A DNA stretch of 64,000 bases from Polymyxa betae (taxonomy: Eukaryota > Endomyxa > Phytomyxea > Plasmodiophorida > Plasmodiophoridae): contig RBZT01000716.1 in assembly GCA_003693705.1 (NCBI GenBank), positions 30,518 to 94,517 on the forward strand, given 5' to 3'. The translations under genes were made by a program, and so were the position numbers. Each line of letters begins with the position of its first letter. Positions within the stretch are counted from its first letter, which is position 1. Below are positions 21,179 to 32,466 of the stretch, in pieces. The notes under the pieces were generated by a model. The model was given only the letters and a program-made list of their open reading frames with translations, did not search any database and was not told the DNA's origin.

Positions 21179-23423
21179 ATGACCTTCTCTTTAATCGTAT
21201 TTATTGGCGTACTGGTCCTGGGCGTTGTCCACGGTGTACGATTTGGAAGATGGCGCAGCACTCCTGAATTTACACAGCACAGCTGTAGCCCGAGTCCGGA
21301 CTGGCGCCGAACACGCTCTATTTCGCTCAGAGATGAACGCCGTCAAGGTCTATATCCGAGAACGTTCCGCATCCTTCCGGATATATACCGATTCCGAGAC
21401 GTACTGGACCCGTCCGGTCCCCCCCGGTGCGCCTTATTCTGACTTGTGGCTGTTCAGGCGGAATCCGTGATCGATGCCATCAACCGCATCGCCGATGATA
21501 TCGATCGACGTCTCGAACGTATCGCTAATCAGGCGGCTGCTCCCACATTTCCCAACACCGTACTGGCCCTGCAGGAACCACTTTATGAGATGCAGCAGCT
21601 GGAACATGTTTTAGACTATTATAGGTATAGATTTGGAATCTATCTGAAGCCAGTTGGGCGGATCTATATCAGTGGACTTCTACCACGTGTTCGTGATGTC
21701 GCTCAACAATATCATCAGCATGATGATAGACGCACTATCATACAGGATACGTTACAGCAGGTTGGCGCCGTCGTACTGGACGCGGATCGCATTGAATCTC
21801 GTATAAAACGTGTGAAACGAACGATTCGGGAGTGGATTCGAACACGTAAGTTGGATGGGATTGTAACGTGGACTGTCATGTGGTAACAGTAACTGAACAG
21901 ACTCGGAACCAGATAGAGATCTCACGCAGTTAATGATTGAACTTGTTGAACTACGTCGTCATGCGTGGCGTCTAAGATCTGTTACTGATCAAAGTCCACA
22001 GATAGAACATTATCTAACAGATATCAGTAACGCATTCCAGGTAACGAATACTCAGACAGAGTACCACACACACTACATTTTACGTTTCGAATATGTTTGA
22101 ATGCATTTGTTGGCACATGATTTAGGGTTTTAGGGTTTGGCTGAGCTTGTCCTTAGATCCCGTTTGAGGATGAGATCCGCTCTACGGAAGATTGGGATCG
22201 TGTTCAATCGACCGCACTGGCCCAAATCCATCTCATTACGGAACCTCTATTTGACCTTGAGTGTGTTCTATTTGACGGATTATTCACAATGGCTACGGAT
22301 TTGTACGGATTACATTGGAAGGGTCGTGCTGGCCCGGATCCCGATCAACGTATATTTGATGTTTTCGATGATGATGGTGATAAAGTCGGAACATTGATCT
22401 TTGATTTATTGGAAAGCCCGGAGAAGCACGGATCAGCTCGGACATTGGTTCTTGTAGAACCATGTGAATATGTTCATGTCCGTGATCATGTCATACTGAT
22501 CCTAATGAATGAATTACAACGTCCAGCTGATGGTGAGACTGTCCTCATGACGTTCGAAGAGGTCGGATCAGACTTTTATAAGTTGGTTAGGGTTTAGGGT
22601 TTCCTGTCTGTTGAGAAATCGTTGATCTGACAGTGATATGCAATAGGTGTTCAGTCTATTCTATGAATTTGGACATGCACTGTATAAGTTTATGTTCCCA
22701 AGTCAGTGTATGTTACAAGATGGAGTTACAGAGACTGCGTTACAGATGCCCTCTATTGCAGCTATTTTACATCAACGACTTGCTATGAACCCCGGCATAC
22801 TACATCGTATCAATCCGAGTTTATCTTCACCCCAGATAGATGAGATCATATCTGAGATATCTTTAATATCATCACTTATGGCAACTGATGATCTATCACG
22901 GGCCATACTGGCTCAGGCCTGGTGGCGGGCCAGTACATGTCAGGATATCGCCCTGGACCAGCACGTCACCGCTACAATCCTGGGTCGGCTAGGGTTTGCT
23001 GCATTGGAGTGGCGCGAGACGGTCAAGTTTCTGTTACGCGCATCATCGTCATGGTATTGGACAGAGCCTGTGGCGGACTTAATGGCATCCCGTTTATATA
23101 AGTGCATGAGGGGCAGTATGTCCCCCGAGATCGGGCAGATGATTATGTCCGTGTTCAGTCAGCGTAGCCTGGACGAGATCAATGAACGCATCAACGAACT
23201 GGAAAACCCTAGCCCTAAAACCCTATGCGAATCTGACACAACGGAATCGGATATGCAAGTTGATGGCAGTGATTTGAGCCATCCAAGTCCGTTATTGGAT
23301 CATCGTAATACAGTAGAGACTGGAACGATGGTAACACCTTCTGATCATAATAAGACATCAAGTCAATATTCATCATTGCTCTCGATATTCAAGCTACGTC
23401 TACCAGTATGTTTCAGAGCATAA
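21179..23423 (+). CDS. Secreted M3-family (MIP/oligopeptidase-like) protein with lost zinc site
   Basis: Six exons (21179-21233, 21283-21416, 21458-21867, 21917-22040, 22157-22585, 22647-23423) give exactly 642 residues, normal for M3 peptidases. Residues 1-18 form a signal peptide. M3 features appear in order: TFPNTVLALQEPLYEM (about 98), LMIELVELRRHAWRL (about 205), LYGLHWKG, DDDGDKVGTLIFDL, TFEEVGSDFYKL, the active-site segment and a C-terminal SPEIGQMIMSVFSQR. The canonical HExGH is YEFGH (residues 390-394), so the first zinc histidine is tyrosine. The downstream ligand in the D-F-x-E-x-P-S box reads ALQMPS, so glutamate is glutamine. The protein should not bind catalytic zinc and is a candidate pseudo-enzyme, secreted rather than mitochondrial. 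Introns 22041-22156 and 22586-22646 contain telomere-like repeats. Confidence 0.8.
22586..22646 (+). other. 61-nt intron starting with telomere-like repeats
   Basis: The donor is TTG followed by GTTAGGGTTTAGGGTTT, and the acceptor is CAATAG. Splicing joins FYKL to VFSLFYEFGH in frame. The donor sequence is the same as in the unrelated PA-7TM copy A gene. Confidence 0.75.
23207..23224. repeat. Telomere-like repeat inside coding sequence
   Basis: AACCCTAGCCCTAAAACCC is read in frame as NPSPKT near the end of the M3-like protein. This shows the repeat can also persist in an exon. Confidence 0.6.
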
Positions 23424-24763
23424 TTAATCAATACATATTTATAATACAATAATGTAAAGTATATTCACTGTACGCCTCCCCCCATCTCATGGTCGGTCAT
23501 GCTGTCCCTTCTGGGCAGCCAAACGGGATGTTATAATACTTTGCCTATATTAGATCTGATAGCCTTAGTAACATGAGCAAACGTCTTCACAATGTGAAAA
23601 TAGTTCTTATTTGTTGCTTCAGCTAAATGTAACGTAATGTTTCTTGCAAAATCCAGAGCGCAGTTTGATAATCGCGTAAACCTCGCTTGTTTTGGTTATC
23701 AAGTGTGAGAGAGGTCAGGTGAAATGTCTGATACGGTAGATGGTGGTAGTCTGAGCTCGGTAAGACGGAGATTGCCTTCTGGCATCTTATCATCCATCTA
23801 ATAGAGAATTCGTTCAGAATCTGATTCGGTTACTATTTTGTCATGCAGGTAAACCTGCTCGATCTCCTAAATGTATCATATCATTATATTTACTTTTATG
23901 TATTAAACACTACTACATATATTTACAATTCCATTCGCACAATCGATTCGAAACCTTTTCTATGTTTTTCAGTTTGTTTTTAAGTCCCTATGCTGTATTA
24001 ACTTAACGAATGGTTTGTTGAGAATCTAATCCGGTATCGTCAGTGGGTGCTCATGTTGACGTACTGGCCGCCGAATACTTTCGATGCGTTATTCGAGGTA
24101 TAATTGTGGTTTGTCCAGATCCATACACTGGTTAGATTGAGATTGATCAGAATTGGTGATACGCTCTATTGAATGTGATGAACATGAACTTGTTGATGTC
24201 GAGGCTATTGAGCAGATCGTCGCACTGGCTCTGCTGCATTTCACGTGAACGAGTCTCCCCTCACTAACTGGTCCTGTCTAGACTGGGGTATATGTCGATT
24301 ATGTGCAGCTCTAAAAACCCTAAACCCTAGTCTTTCAAGACCCTGTGCAGCATCATGGAACTTCTATAAATATTATCAAAACGGCTAAGAAAAAACCTTA
24401 CAAAAGCGAGGGTTTCGTCAATTTAACCTGTAGAATTGATGAACTATATATGTATGGTACTGCAATGAGTTACAGCTCAACATACTGAGGGATGTAGTAT
24501 TTGTATGTCAATGAAGGAGTTTAGACAAGTTACGTTACAGCTTGCATAATTACAGGTAAGGTTTTATGAAAATCGTGATGACATTACGTACATGTTGAGC
24601 ACACGTGATTTCGTATCTATAGCTTAAGCACAGACTACAAGATCAACAAGACCTCATTGGATGAGGTCTCATCCCCAGTGGAGACGCCACGTCAGCAAGA
24701 CTGCCACGGCGTCCGAGTTAAGGAACGATTCCAGAAATACGTGTTGGAATGAAAATTAGGTTT
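23424..24763. other. Mostly non-coding, with gene remnants
   Basis: Short decayed coding traces around 24050-24110 (frame HVDVLAAEYFRCVIR, containing the CGTACTGGCC word at 24060) and a telomere-like block at 24313-24330 suggest a degraded relative of the neighbouring secreted genes. No intact frame was found. Confidence 0.35.
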
Positions 24764-25186
24764 TTAGGGTTTGATCGGAAGGTGGCTCAGGATCGATCCC
24801 GCAGTCCGACGAGTCAAGACTGTCCTTTCCGGTCCCAATCGGACCTGAATAAATGGAAATAAATGGACCCAATTAATTTCCGATATATCGACTACATCTC
24901 CTTTATTAGAATTCTTACAATCCGCACGACTTTCCAACAATACGACCGGGAATAAAACACTCTCAATTCTCTCATTCAAACAGCGTGTGTCTCGTTCGCT
25001 CTCCCTCAATCCAACATTAATGGATAGAAAAATTACATTTTTTTCAAAGTGCTGGAGAATTTTGTTTGTTGGCTTAGAAAATTTCTGTGTTTTTTTCAGT
25101 TCAGCAAAGAAGTCTGCTTTTGCCTCCATGCCTTCCGCAGCTCCACAGGCCATACAAACTGAGTTGGCAGAAGAAGTCCTCCACAT
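24764..25186 (-). CDS. Hypothetical 140-residue ORF, doubtful
   Basis: An ATG-started frame of 140 residues with a charged middle (KADFFAELKKTQKFSKPTNK) and a stop supplied by a telomere-like repeat (ATCAAACCCTAA). There is no signal peptide, no recognisable domain and no homologue in the window. It could be a real small gene or a chance frame. Confidence 0.25.
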   Translation of the reverse strand: MWRTSSANSVCMACGAAEGMEAKADFFAELKKTQKFSKPTNKILQHFEKNVIFLSINVGLRESERDTRCLNERIESVLFPVVLLESRADCKNSNKGDVVDISEINWVHLFPFIQVRLGPERTVLTRRTAGSILSHLPIKP

Positions 25187-26046
25187 TTAATTTTTAAGTG
25201 GAAGGTGTGGTTTGTTTAACACATTGTATTAGTAATAATAATGCAAAGTAAATAATCGTCATGAAAGTCCGAAGGGGCAGAATGGCAAAGGTTGATGAGT
25301 CATCATATGATTGAGTTCTGAAACTAAATTTATATGGATTTATAAATTTATAATTTATAAAATGGGTCAAACTGTTGAAGTCGCGGGAACTACCAGCCCG
25401 TGGTCGAACGGCATCGTGGATGACTCCCGAAGCGGGCGGAAAACGACGCATCGGCGGCCTCTTGTTGTGTTGGCGACTTGGAAGTTCCGAAGATGATGTT
25501 GGCGACGTCCGCGGTGGTGAGCGAAGCGTTGGCAGTGGCGGCGTCTTCGCGTGATGGGGTAGCGTTAATACAGGGTTGAGTGTAATTGAGTCATTCATGC
25601 GTGAGTCACGACACGCTCTGATTATTAACGATATCCAAGAAAGACGAGTGATTCCGTCGCCTTGTAGACGAACCGCCGGGATGCGATGTTTCTCTTCCAG
25701 GCGGGGTTTAATCGCCGTCGCTATTATGCGATTCTCAGCTTCGAGTACTGCCTCAATTTTATGTGGTAGGAGCAGACCGGCCACACGTACAAGTGGAAAC
25801 TGAATAGCGAAAATAGCCTTTGAGCTATTCCGGTGCCGCGGGTGCAGGTGCGGATGCGCCCGATGCAGGGTTTGACGCCGAATCGTGGATCATGTGGACG
25901 GGTGCGGGGGTGCGTCAGGTGCGGGTGTTGCACAACCTATCGCAATGACAGGGAAAGTTATGTTTCCAGACGATAGAGACGTATTCGCAAAGTGCAAAGG
26001 TGCGTAAATACGGGACATGGAATGCGGTAGGTACAGTGCGAATCAT
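25187..26046. other. No confident gene
   Basis: A 196-codon minus-strand frame (25194-25784) has a basic, Pro/Ser-rich composition typical of chance frames opposite GC-richer sequence. Nothing else was seen. Confidence 0.35.
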
Positions 26047-26449
26047 TTTACCGTACCGGAAGTCTTAATCCTCATCTGCGCCCTTACAAAATCGCATATA
26101 TCCCTAAGGCTCCGGGCCCAAGACCCATCGGCCACCAAACTCTCTATAAATCGATAGATCTCATCGTCCTGAGCAAGACTATTGAATTATTTTTCAAAAA
26201 TATTGATTATTTGCAGAGTTTTAGTGAAAAACAATTGTATGAGCTGGCATATTTTTGGCAGCTGTATGGGGGATTGTAGAGAAAACTCACACGCAGTTTT
26301 GAATATCCGAGCGCACTTTTCGAAAGTGATAAAAAAAGTAATTTGCGCAGTCACACCTTCTTAAAAATGATGGTCTTTCGGAAAAATGCGTACGCATTTT
26401 GGAAATCAATTTGGCAGTACATGAGGATTAAGACTTCCGGTACGGTAAA
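26047..26449. mobile_element. 403-bp non-coding element with perfect 29-bp terminal inverted repeats
   Basis: The left end TTTACCGTACCGGAAGTCTT (26047 onward, to 26075) is repeated exactly in inverse at 26421-26449. A TA dinucleotide flanks CCGTACC/GGTACGG on both sides, as in Tc1/mariner-type insertions, but the duplication cannot be told from the repeat itself. The interior is AT-rich and encodes no transposase. A MITE is the likeliest reading. Confidence 0.7.
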
Positions 26450-27468
26450 GTGACATTTGTTTCAAAATGGTTTGAAAAAAAATCTGAAATTTTGGTGAAA
26501 CGTTTTGCTTTTTTATTCGATTTTCGTTATCTAATTTTTCATAAATGCCGAATGCGCATCTGAAATCGCCGATATGGCTTTTGCATTTCTTTAACAGCAA
26601 ATGTATTTTTATTGACGAGATGTCAAATGCTTACCTTCTTTGTCTCTGAGACAATATGCGTCCATATAGCGATAACTTTTTCTGGTAAAACTCCTGATTT
26701 GAGAGATTTCGGCACTTTTCAAAGCCATTGGAACGTTTTGAAGGTCCTCAAAAGAATAAGTGCGATTTCGATGCGTGTAGGGCTTACGCCTTGCAACCCA
26801 GAATATCTCAATAGAAGTTGAATTCGCAATCAAATTTTAGATTGGCCGTTTGTGGGAACAGGGCTGCGCCAGAACAGTGCGCAGTCGCCTCAAAATGTGC
26901 GTCAGTGGGACAGATTAAAGTGCGAAGGCAAACTTGGGCTGTTTCATCCCAACGCATCTCCATACAACTTCCAACGGTATTGCAGCCTTCAGTTTTTATT
27001 TTTTCGATTTGTTATTCTGTAATTCTCTTCAACTTATTGAGATCTAGCGATTTACAGACTTAGATTGCCCACTGCGTCATATCTTGGAGCCCTGATACAA
27101 ACCCCCTTGCCTCCTGCCAATCCAATCCATCCTAACGAAAATGTCTCTTTAAGGTGATTCGCACTGTAAATAAGAAAGTAGGGAACTGAGCGGAACGCAG
27201 AAATACAAGTTGCGTGAAAGGACAAGAAGCAGAGGGGAAAGAGAGCGCACACTTTCTTGTAAGCGGGGATCAGCCCACCGCTGCTCGGGTCGCTGCGAGT
27301 TTTAGGCGGACGCCAATACACGTTGCGGTCATCAGAACAGCAGCTCATGATGGCCTGAAAACTGCGTAGCGTGGCCTCCATCAATCGCAATCTCGTTTGA
27401 CTCTCTGGATCTCGTCAGTAAAGAGACTCGGATCTGTTTAGAATCTCTCTCTCTCCAAGACGCTCTTC
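26450..27468. other. Intergenic, no gene seen
   Basis: No supported frame. A CT-rich leader (TCTCTCTCTCTCC) lies at about 27443-27455, just before the next gene's ATG. Confidence 0.35.
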
Positions 27469-30252
27469 ATGGCGATGGCCATCATGTATGTGCTCGTCCT
27501 GCTGGCCCAACAGCAGCTGACACTCGGTGTACCGCCGGAGACAGCTCCGGAGGATTCCCTCACGAATCCCGTCGTTATCTCGTACACCGGGAGCGATTCA
27601 GGCTCCGATTCGGAGACATCCGAGATGTCCACATCTGAGCAGCAGCAGCCACACCTGTCTGTCAACGATTCGTTTGATGATGAAACGATAGACACTGAGA
27701 ATGTCGTCCATGAGCCGGCCTGGGAAGTATCCCCGGACATTCGCCTATCAATGCTACTGTCTAGAATTGCTGAGATACGTAACATGTCGGTTACGTTTCC
27801 TGCAATTTGATGGTATTCGGTAACGTTTATTCAGGAGAATGGATACCGCGGACGCCGACTCGCTGCTTCACATTACTGAGTGGGCCAGTTTTACAGCCGC
27901 CACTTCAATGATGTTGCCGCTTTCGACGGACTCCGACACGGATCCGGGTTCAACCCTGTTAGAATGGGTGCAGGCCGCAGTCCAGCTGTCGTGCAGGACT
28001 GAACAGGAGGCACGAGCTCTGTCTCTGCACATGATCAAGTACGGGATCAGCGACTTTCTGCCCACCGTGGCGGGCTCCGTGACGGAGGTAGTCGGCCACT
28101 TGTTCCATAAATTGTTGGAGTTCGCCTGGCCTTTTATGATCCGCATCCAACTAGCATCCGTAGCTGACCTCATGACTTCGCAGTCTTTATCATCCCGTAA
28201 TCACTTGAATGAAACTCCGCTGATGGCCGCCTCAAGGTAACTCTCCTTTATAGTTTCCATTCGCTGCTTTATGCCAACGTCATGTTTGCAGCATTTTTGT
28301 TTTACGTTTTTAGTGGATTTCTACTTTGTCTGTTTTATTGTAATGCTTATAACAGGGTGATTCCGTATGCAGAACTTCAACTCTATCAATTGGCAGATCG
28401 GACGCCGATCTCCGAACAGGTGGCGACCATGGGCGCCGTCTTTCAGCACCTTGATAGCGGACGCTGGGTGATCATGTTCCGAAACGTGATTGCGGAACGT
28501 CTGAAGGCGTCTAATTTCGATATGGACGTGTTTCTGGATGAGATCGGACTCCGTGATGACATCGGACGCCAGAGGGCGTCCAATGCAATCCGTATCCATT
28601 ATCTGTTCTATCAACATCGATATGGGTTCCATCATTTTTTAGCCATTTTCATCCCTGAAGCCAAGTTTACGAATTCGAACGGTCTTGAGCTGTATGTGAT
28701 GTTAATGTTACCGAATCTACGTTACCAACTCAGTGTGCTGTAGAACGCAGGATCAAATAATGCCTTATTTTTTTGATTGCTACCAGATGTAAGTGGACAC
28801 GGGGTCGTACCCCCTTGCCTGATGCGGACTGCAATTTGACGGAAACATTTCAGGGGGGATGCCGAACGTGACTGGTTTCAGGACATTCTGACGCGGATTC
28901 GAAATGGGGAGATAACGTCCGCGGATGTTCTGTCCGGACGTCGTATCCCGCAGGAAATCCCTCTACTAACGCCCTTAATTGGTTCATTAGTTGAATCGTA
29001 ACATAATCGCTGCTTTATGCAGTATGAAGTCATTGCTGATATTGAATAGATTAGAGCGTGATCCGATCCCATCTAATCAGTCACATTCCACCTCTCAAAC
29101 CTTATTTATTAAACTGGCTCTCACATATGCTGATGTCCGTATACATGATATTCTCCAGTCTCGCAGTCCGCAGTTCATCTCTCAAGCTGTCTCAGTCATA
29201 TTGACAAACAGGTCCGTCAACCATTTTTCAATGTCGCTCCACCTCGGTTGTGGGTCGTACTGGACTCGCCGTTTCATATCGCTTTCTGTCCCTTTCAAGC
29301 TGAGGCTTTTCTGGTAGGTTTTTTGAAGACCTGAACGTGAATGTGGCGGACGTGTACGACCGGATCCGCAGTCTGGCGCTGGATGCGGGTCCTGGCTGGC
29401 TGCGGATCAATCTACTCCGGATGTGTGTGTATCTAGGCCGTGCGCATTACAAAGATGCGCAGCTGATACAGGCCTGGACTGCGATGTTCACTCGTTCGGA
29501 TGTTCTCGATGTCCGTGAGATCTGGACCGACCTAGGGCGGACTCTGGCGTATTTGCTGGCACAGCCGGACCGCGGACAATTCTCGGACTTGGCGGCCTGT
29601 ACGGTGGCTGCCATGGTCTCGCATCCCTCTGCTCGGACCGATCTCCGGACATACGGAGATATTCCCATGTCCGACACACAGACACTCCTTCGTGATCTCA
29701 TCGACGTACTGCCCCTGGACGCAATTCCCGCCTGTTTCCTGTCCGTGGAGGACGACCCCCATCTTGATGCAGTTTTTCGACTCGAAATTTATCCAGAGCG
29801 ACTCCACACTGTTACCAAACGTCCGTTCACGTTTTCATGGTTTTCCTGTCAATGTTTTAATAAGGATTATGGTGATTGAAGATCTGAACTAAATGCTGGT
29901 TCAGATCTGCTCTTTCAACATGATGATTATATTCGCAGTTTATTTTTAGAACATGTCACTGAACAGGTTCGTGAAGTATAAAGTATCAGGACCGCTCTAA
30001 TCGTATCCGTAGGAGGTACACGCAATCAGTGACGTCTGCGCAATCTGTCTCGAAGACCATTATTCATCGGAGTCCGTCCCGGACAGCACGGAACCGGACG
30101 ATTCCACGAAACGAACCTCGTGCGGACATCATTTTCATGCGGGCTGTCTCATGAAATGGTTCGCCAATAGGGCATTCTGTCCTTTCTGTCGATCTCGTGC
30201 ATTTGATATGGATATTATTGTCTCTCATGTCCGTCGATTAAAACGCTCTTAA
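27469..30252 (+). CDS. Large secreted helical protein ending in a RING-H2 domain (A)
   Basis: A multi-exon gene. Exon 1 (27469 to about 27800) encodes a signal peptide (MAMAIMYVLVLLAQQQLTLG) and an acidic Ser-rich stretch. Open exons follow at about 27839-28220 (ending NETPLMAAS, ankyrin-like), 28355-28740, 28858-28987 (DAERDWFQDILTRIRNGEI), 29000-29220, 29337-29850 and 29880-29990. The last exon (about 30030-30252) carries a RING-H2 finger: CAIC, then CGHHFHAGC (C-x-H-x2-H-x2-C), then CPFC. RING fingers normally make E3 ubiquitin ligases that act in the cytosol. A signal peptide on such a protein suggests export or an ER role. A second gene of the same layout lies at 32467-35023. Splice sites in the middle were not all fixed. 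Confidence 0.65.
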
Positions 30253-32466
30253 TACAATATCTGATAGATCCATCTCTTTCTCGATTGTCGCTGTAATGTT
30301 ACGTCACTATCAGCCAGTGGCATTTTATTGTTTCCGACTGGAAATGTAAACTGGTCGGTCTGTGAGAATTCAGTGTAAAACTCCGAAGTACCCTCCCATT
30401 CAATGAGTGGCCATAGCCAACTCCACGAATGGGCGGGTATTGTTTGCAACACAATTTGATCGTGTTGGAATGGACAGCGCTCCGGATATCCATTAAACTA
30501 ACTCGGTTTGATATTTGTGTCTAGAAACAGCTGTACCCTTTTCGTGCAGATTTTCGGAAATGCGATCGGTATGAGTGGAGTATTGGATCGCGCTGTATCA
30601 GCAGGCTGTTTCGCTAATGTTTTGAGGGTAATACTCCCCCTGGATTCGTGAAGTGGTGCGATTCGGGACAACGTGTAGCTCTACTGTTCTTTTGCGAGCG
30701 AATTTGGCAGACTTTAGCGCAATCGTTTACAACTGCATTATCGTATTGCTGTTTATAAGGGAGAGTGGCAGGTTGCTATAGACAAGACAAGGAGCCTGAT
30801 AATAAAAGGATCTGCTGATTGTTCGGACCGTGTACCTCTCTCAAAAGTTGGCTCTGCAGATGGTCGGACACGAATGCTTCAATCCAGTGTCGGAAACTTC
30901 CGACTCAGGGCGTTGTCGTGCAGGCCCCAGTGGAGGAAGCTTCCAGAAAAAGCCGCTCTCAATCTACAGCAGCTGGGATTGCCAAATGTATAGAGTTTCC
31001 ACCTGCATTTTACAATATGATGAAATCTAAAATGCGGGTGATATTACATGAGCTGGAGGAGCGTAAACAAGCTAGGTGTAATCAGCAGGGGTAAAGCTGA
31101 TCGAGTATGGTATGTAGGCTCGGATCCAGGTTGCATTTGACGTGTTCCAACAACCATTTTGTCCGTGATATCACAGGTCCGATCTGTAGTATGATAACAT
31201 CAGCTAAGGGATCTGGAGGCGATGCTTCATCGAGCCTTGAAAGTCACAAAGCTCTCTACAATGCGTCGCTTGGCCCGGAGGTCTTTCCGCTATATCTCAG
31301 CATATGGTTGCGGGAGTGTCCTGACGACCCAACAGATAGAGCATGCATTGAATCAGTAATCGTCGCACAGATCCATTCCACTTTCCATTCTTGAGACTTT
31401 ATAAACCGAAACTCCTCTGAAAAAGCCACGGACTTTTGGAAACTCGCGCTTAAAAACGGTACGGACATGTTTTCTGAGGATATTTGGACTCACTCCAAGG
31501 AAAAGTGAGCCGTAGGGCGTAGAGAGCAAAATAAACCTCAAAATGTTTTGCGTTGTGGCGCAAAAGCATAAGTTCTAAGTAAAAAATGTGACAAAATTGT
31601 GTTCTAAAAAAATGTGACATCAGTTGTGTTCTCGCCGCTAACAATTGCTGTGAACCCTAACCCCAAACCCCTAAGCACTCACTTTGTCTGTCAAAACGAA
31701 TGCAAATCTTGCTGAAATTGTGCCAAATTAATAGCACGACCTTATCATATGGCATATGCGCATAAACCGAATTTCTTCCAACGACGCCAAAAGTTACTCC
31801 AATCTAAATTCATCAGGAGCCCATGGATTTTGCAGGCATGTTTGAAAGCATGCGATAACCAGCGGTTTGTTCGATTATGCAAGTTCAGATAAGCAGAAAA
31901 TGGAAAGGCCAGGAGGGTCCCGCAAGCCGTGAAGCAGAAAGCCCCTCATATGGCTGTGATATTGATTTTTGGTTGCTTTGGAGTCGATTTTGTGCTAACG
32001 ATTATTGTTCCATCGTGCTCATGTGGCGTTATAAAATGCGTGCTTTTATCTTGTTCTCTTCGGTAGTTTAAGACAGGGCCCACCATAATCGCAAGAGGAA
32101 ACGAATATACGGCAGTAGAGTTATTTTCGTTCCGATTTGAGGTTATGTGAACTCGGAAACACGCACCTGATTGCCGAATCTCATGGCCTTTCTCACTAAT
32201 TCTCGACATGACGGGACAGCCGAAAACGGTGATGAGAGCCCTTCTGTATCAACCGAGCCAGTAGCTTACCATCATATTCACGATCAGATAATGTCAGGCT
32301 ATTAATATCACGTGCTTTTGCGTATGTAGCTCCATCACGTATTCGATCTCACTCCCATCATATATTGGATCTCTGGTTTGGGTTAGCACAAATGTAGCCC
32401 AGCGCAGCCTTTCTACGGAATCCGTGATCTCCGAGAGATCGCCATACCTGAAGATTTGTCTTTTCG
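30253..32466. other. No confident gene
   Basis: Scattered open pieces on the plus strand (for example about 30830-31030 and 31200-31370) could be remnants of a gene but cannot be joined. A telomere-like block (AACCCTAACCCCAAACCCCT) lies at 31653-31674. Confidence 0.35.

Noticed and set aside
20904-21267. Overlapping frames before and across the M3-like start
   Set aside because: The signal-peptide frame at 21179 joins all later exons exactly; the others lead nowhere.
23207-23224. Telomere-like block as the true chromosome end or an intron in the M3-like gene
   Set aside because: It is short, internal, and read in frame between good coding sequence; no splice pair improves the model.
25194-25784. 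196-codon minus-strand frame
   Set aside because: Pro/Ser/Arg-rich, with no domain, leader or paralogue; probably a chance frame.
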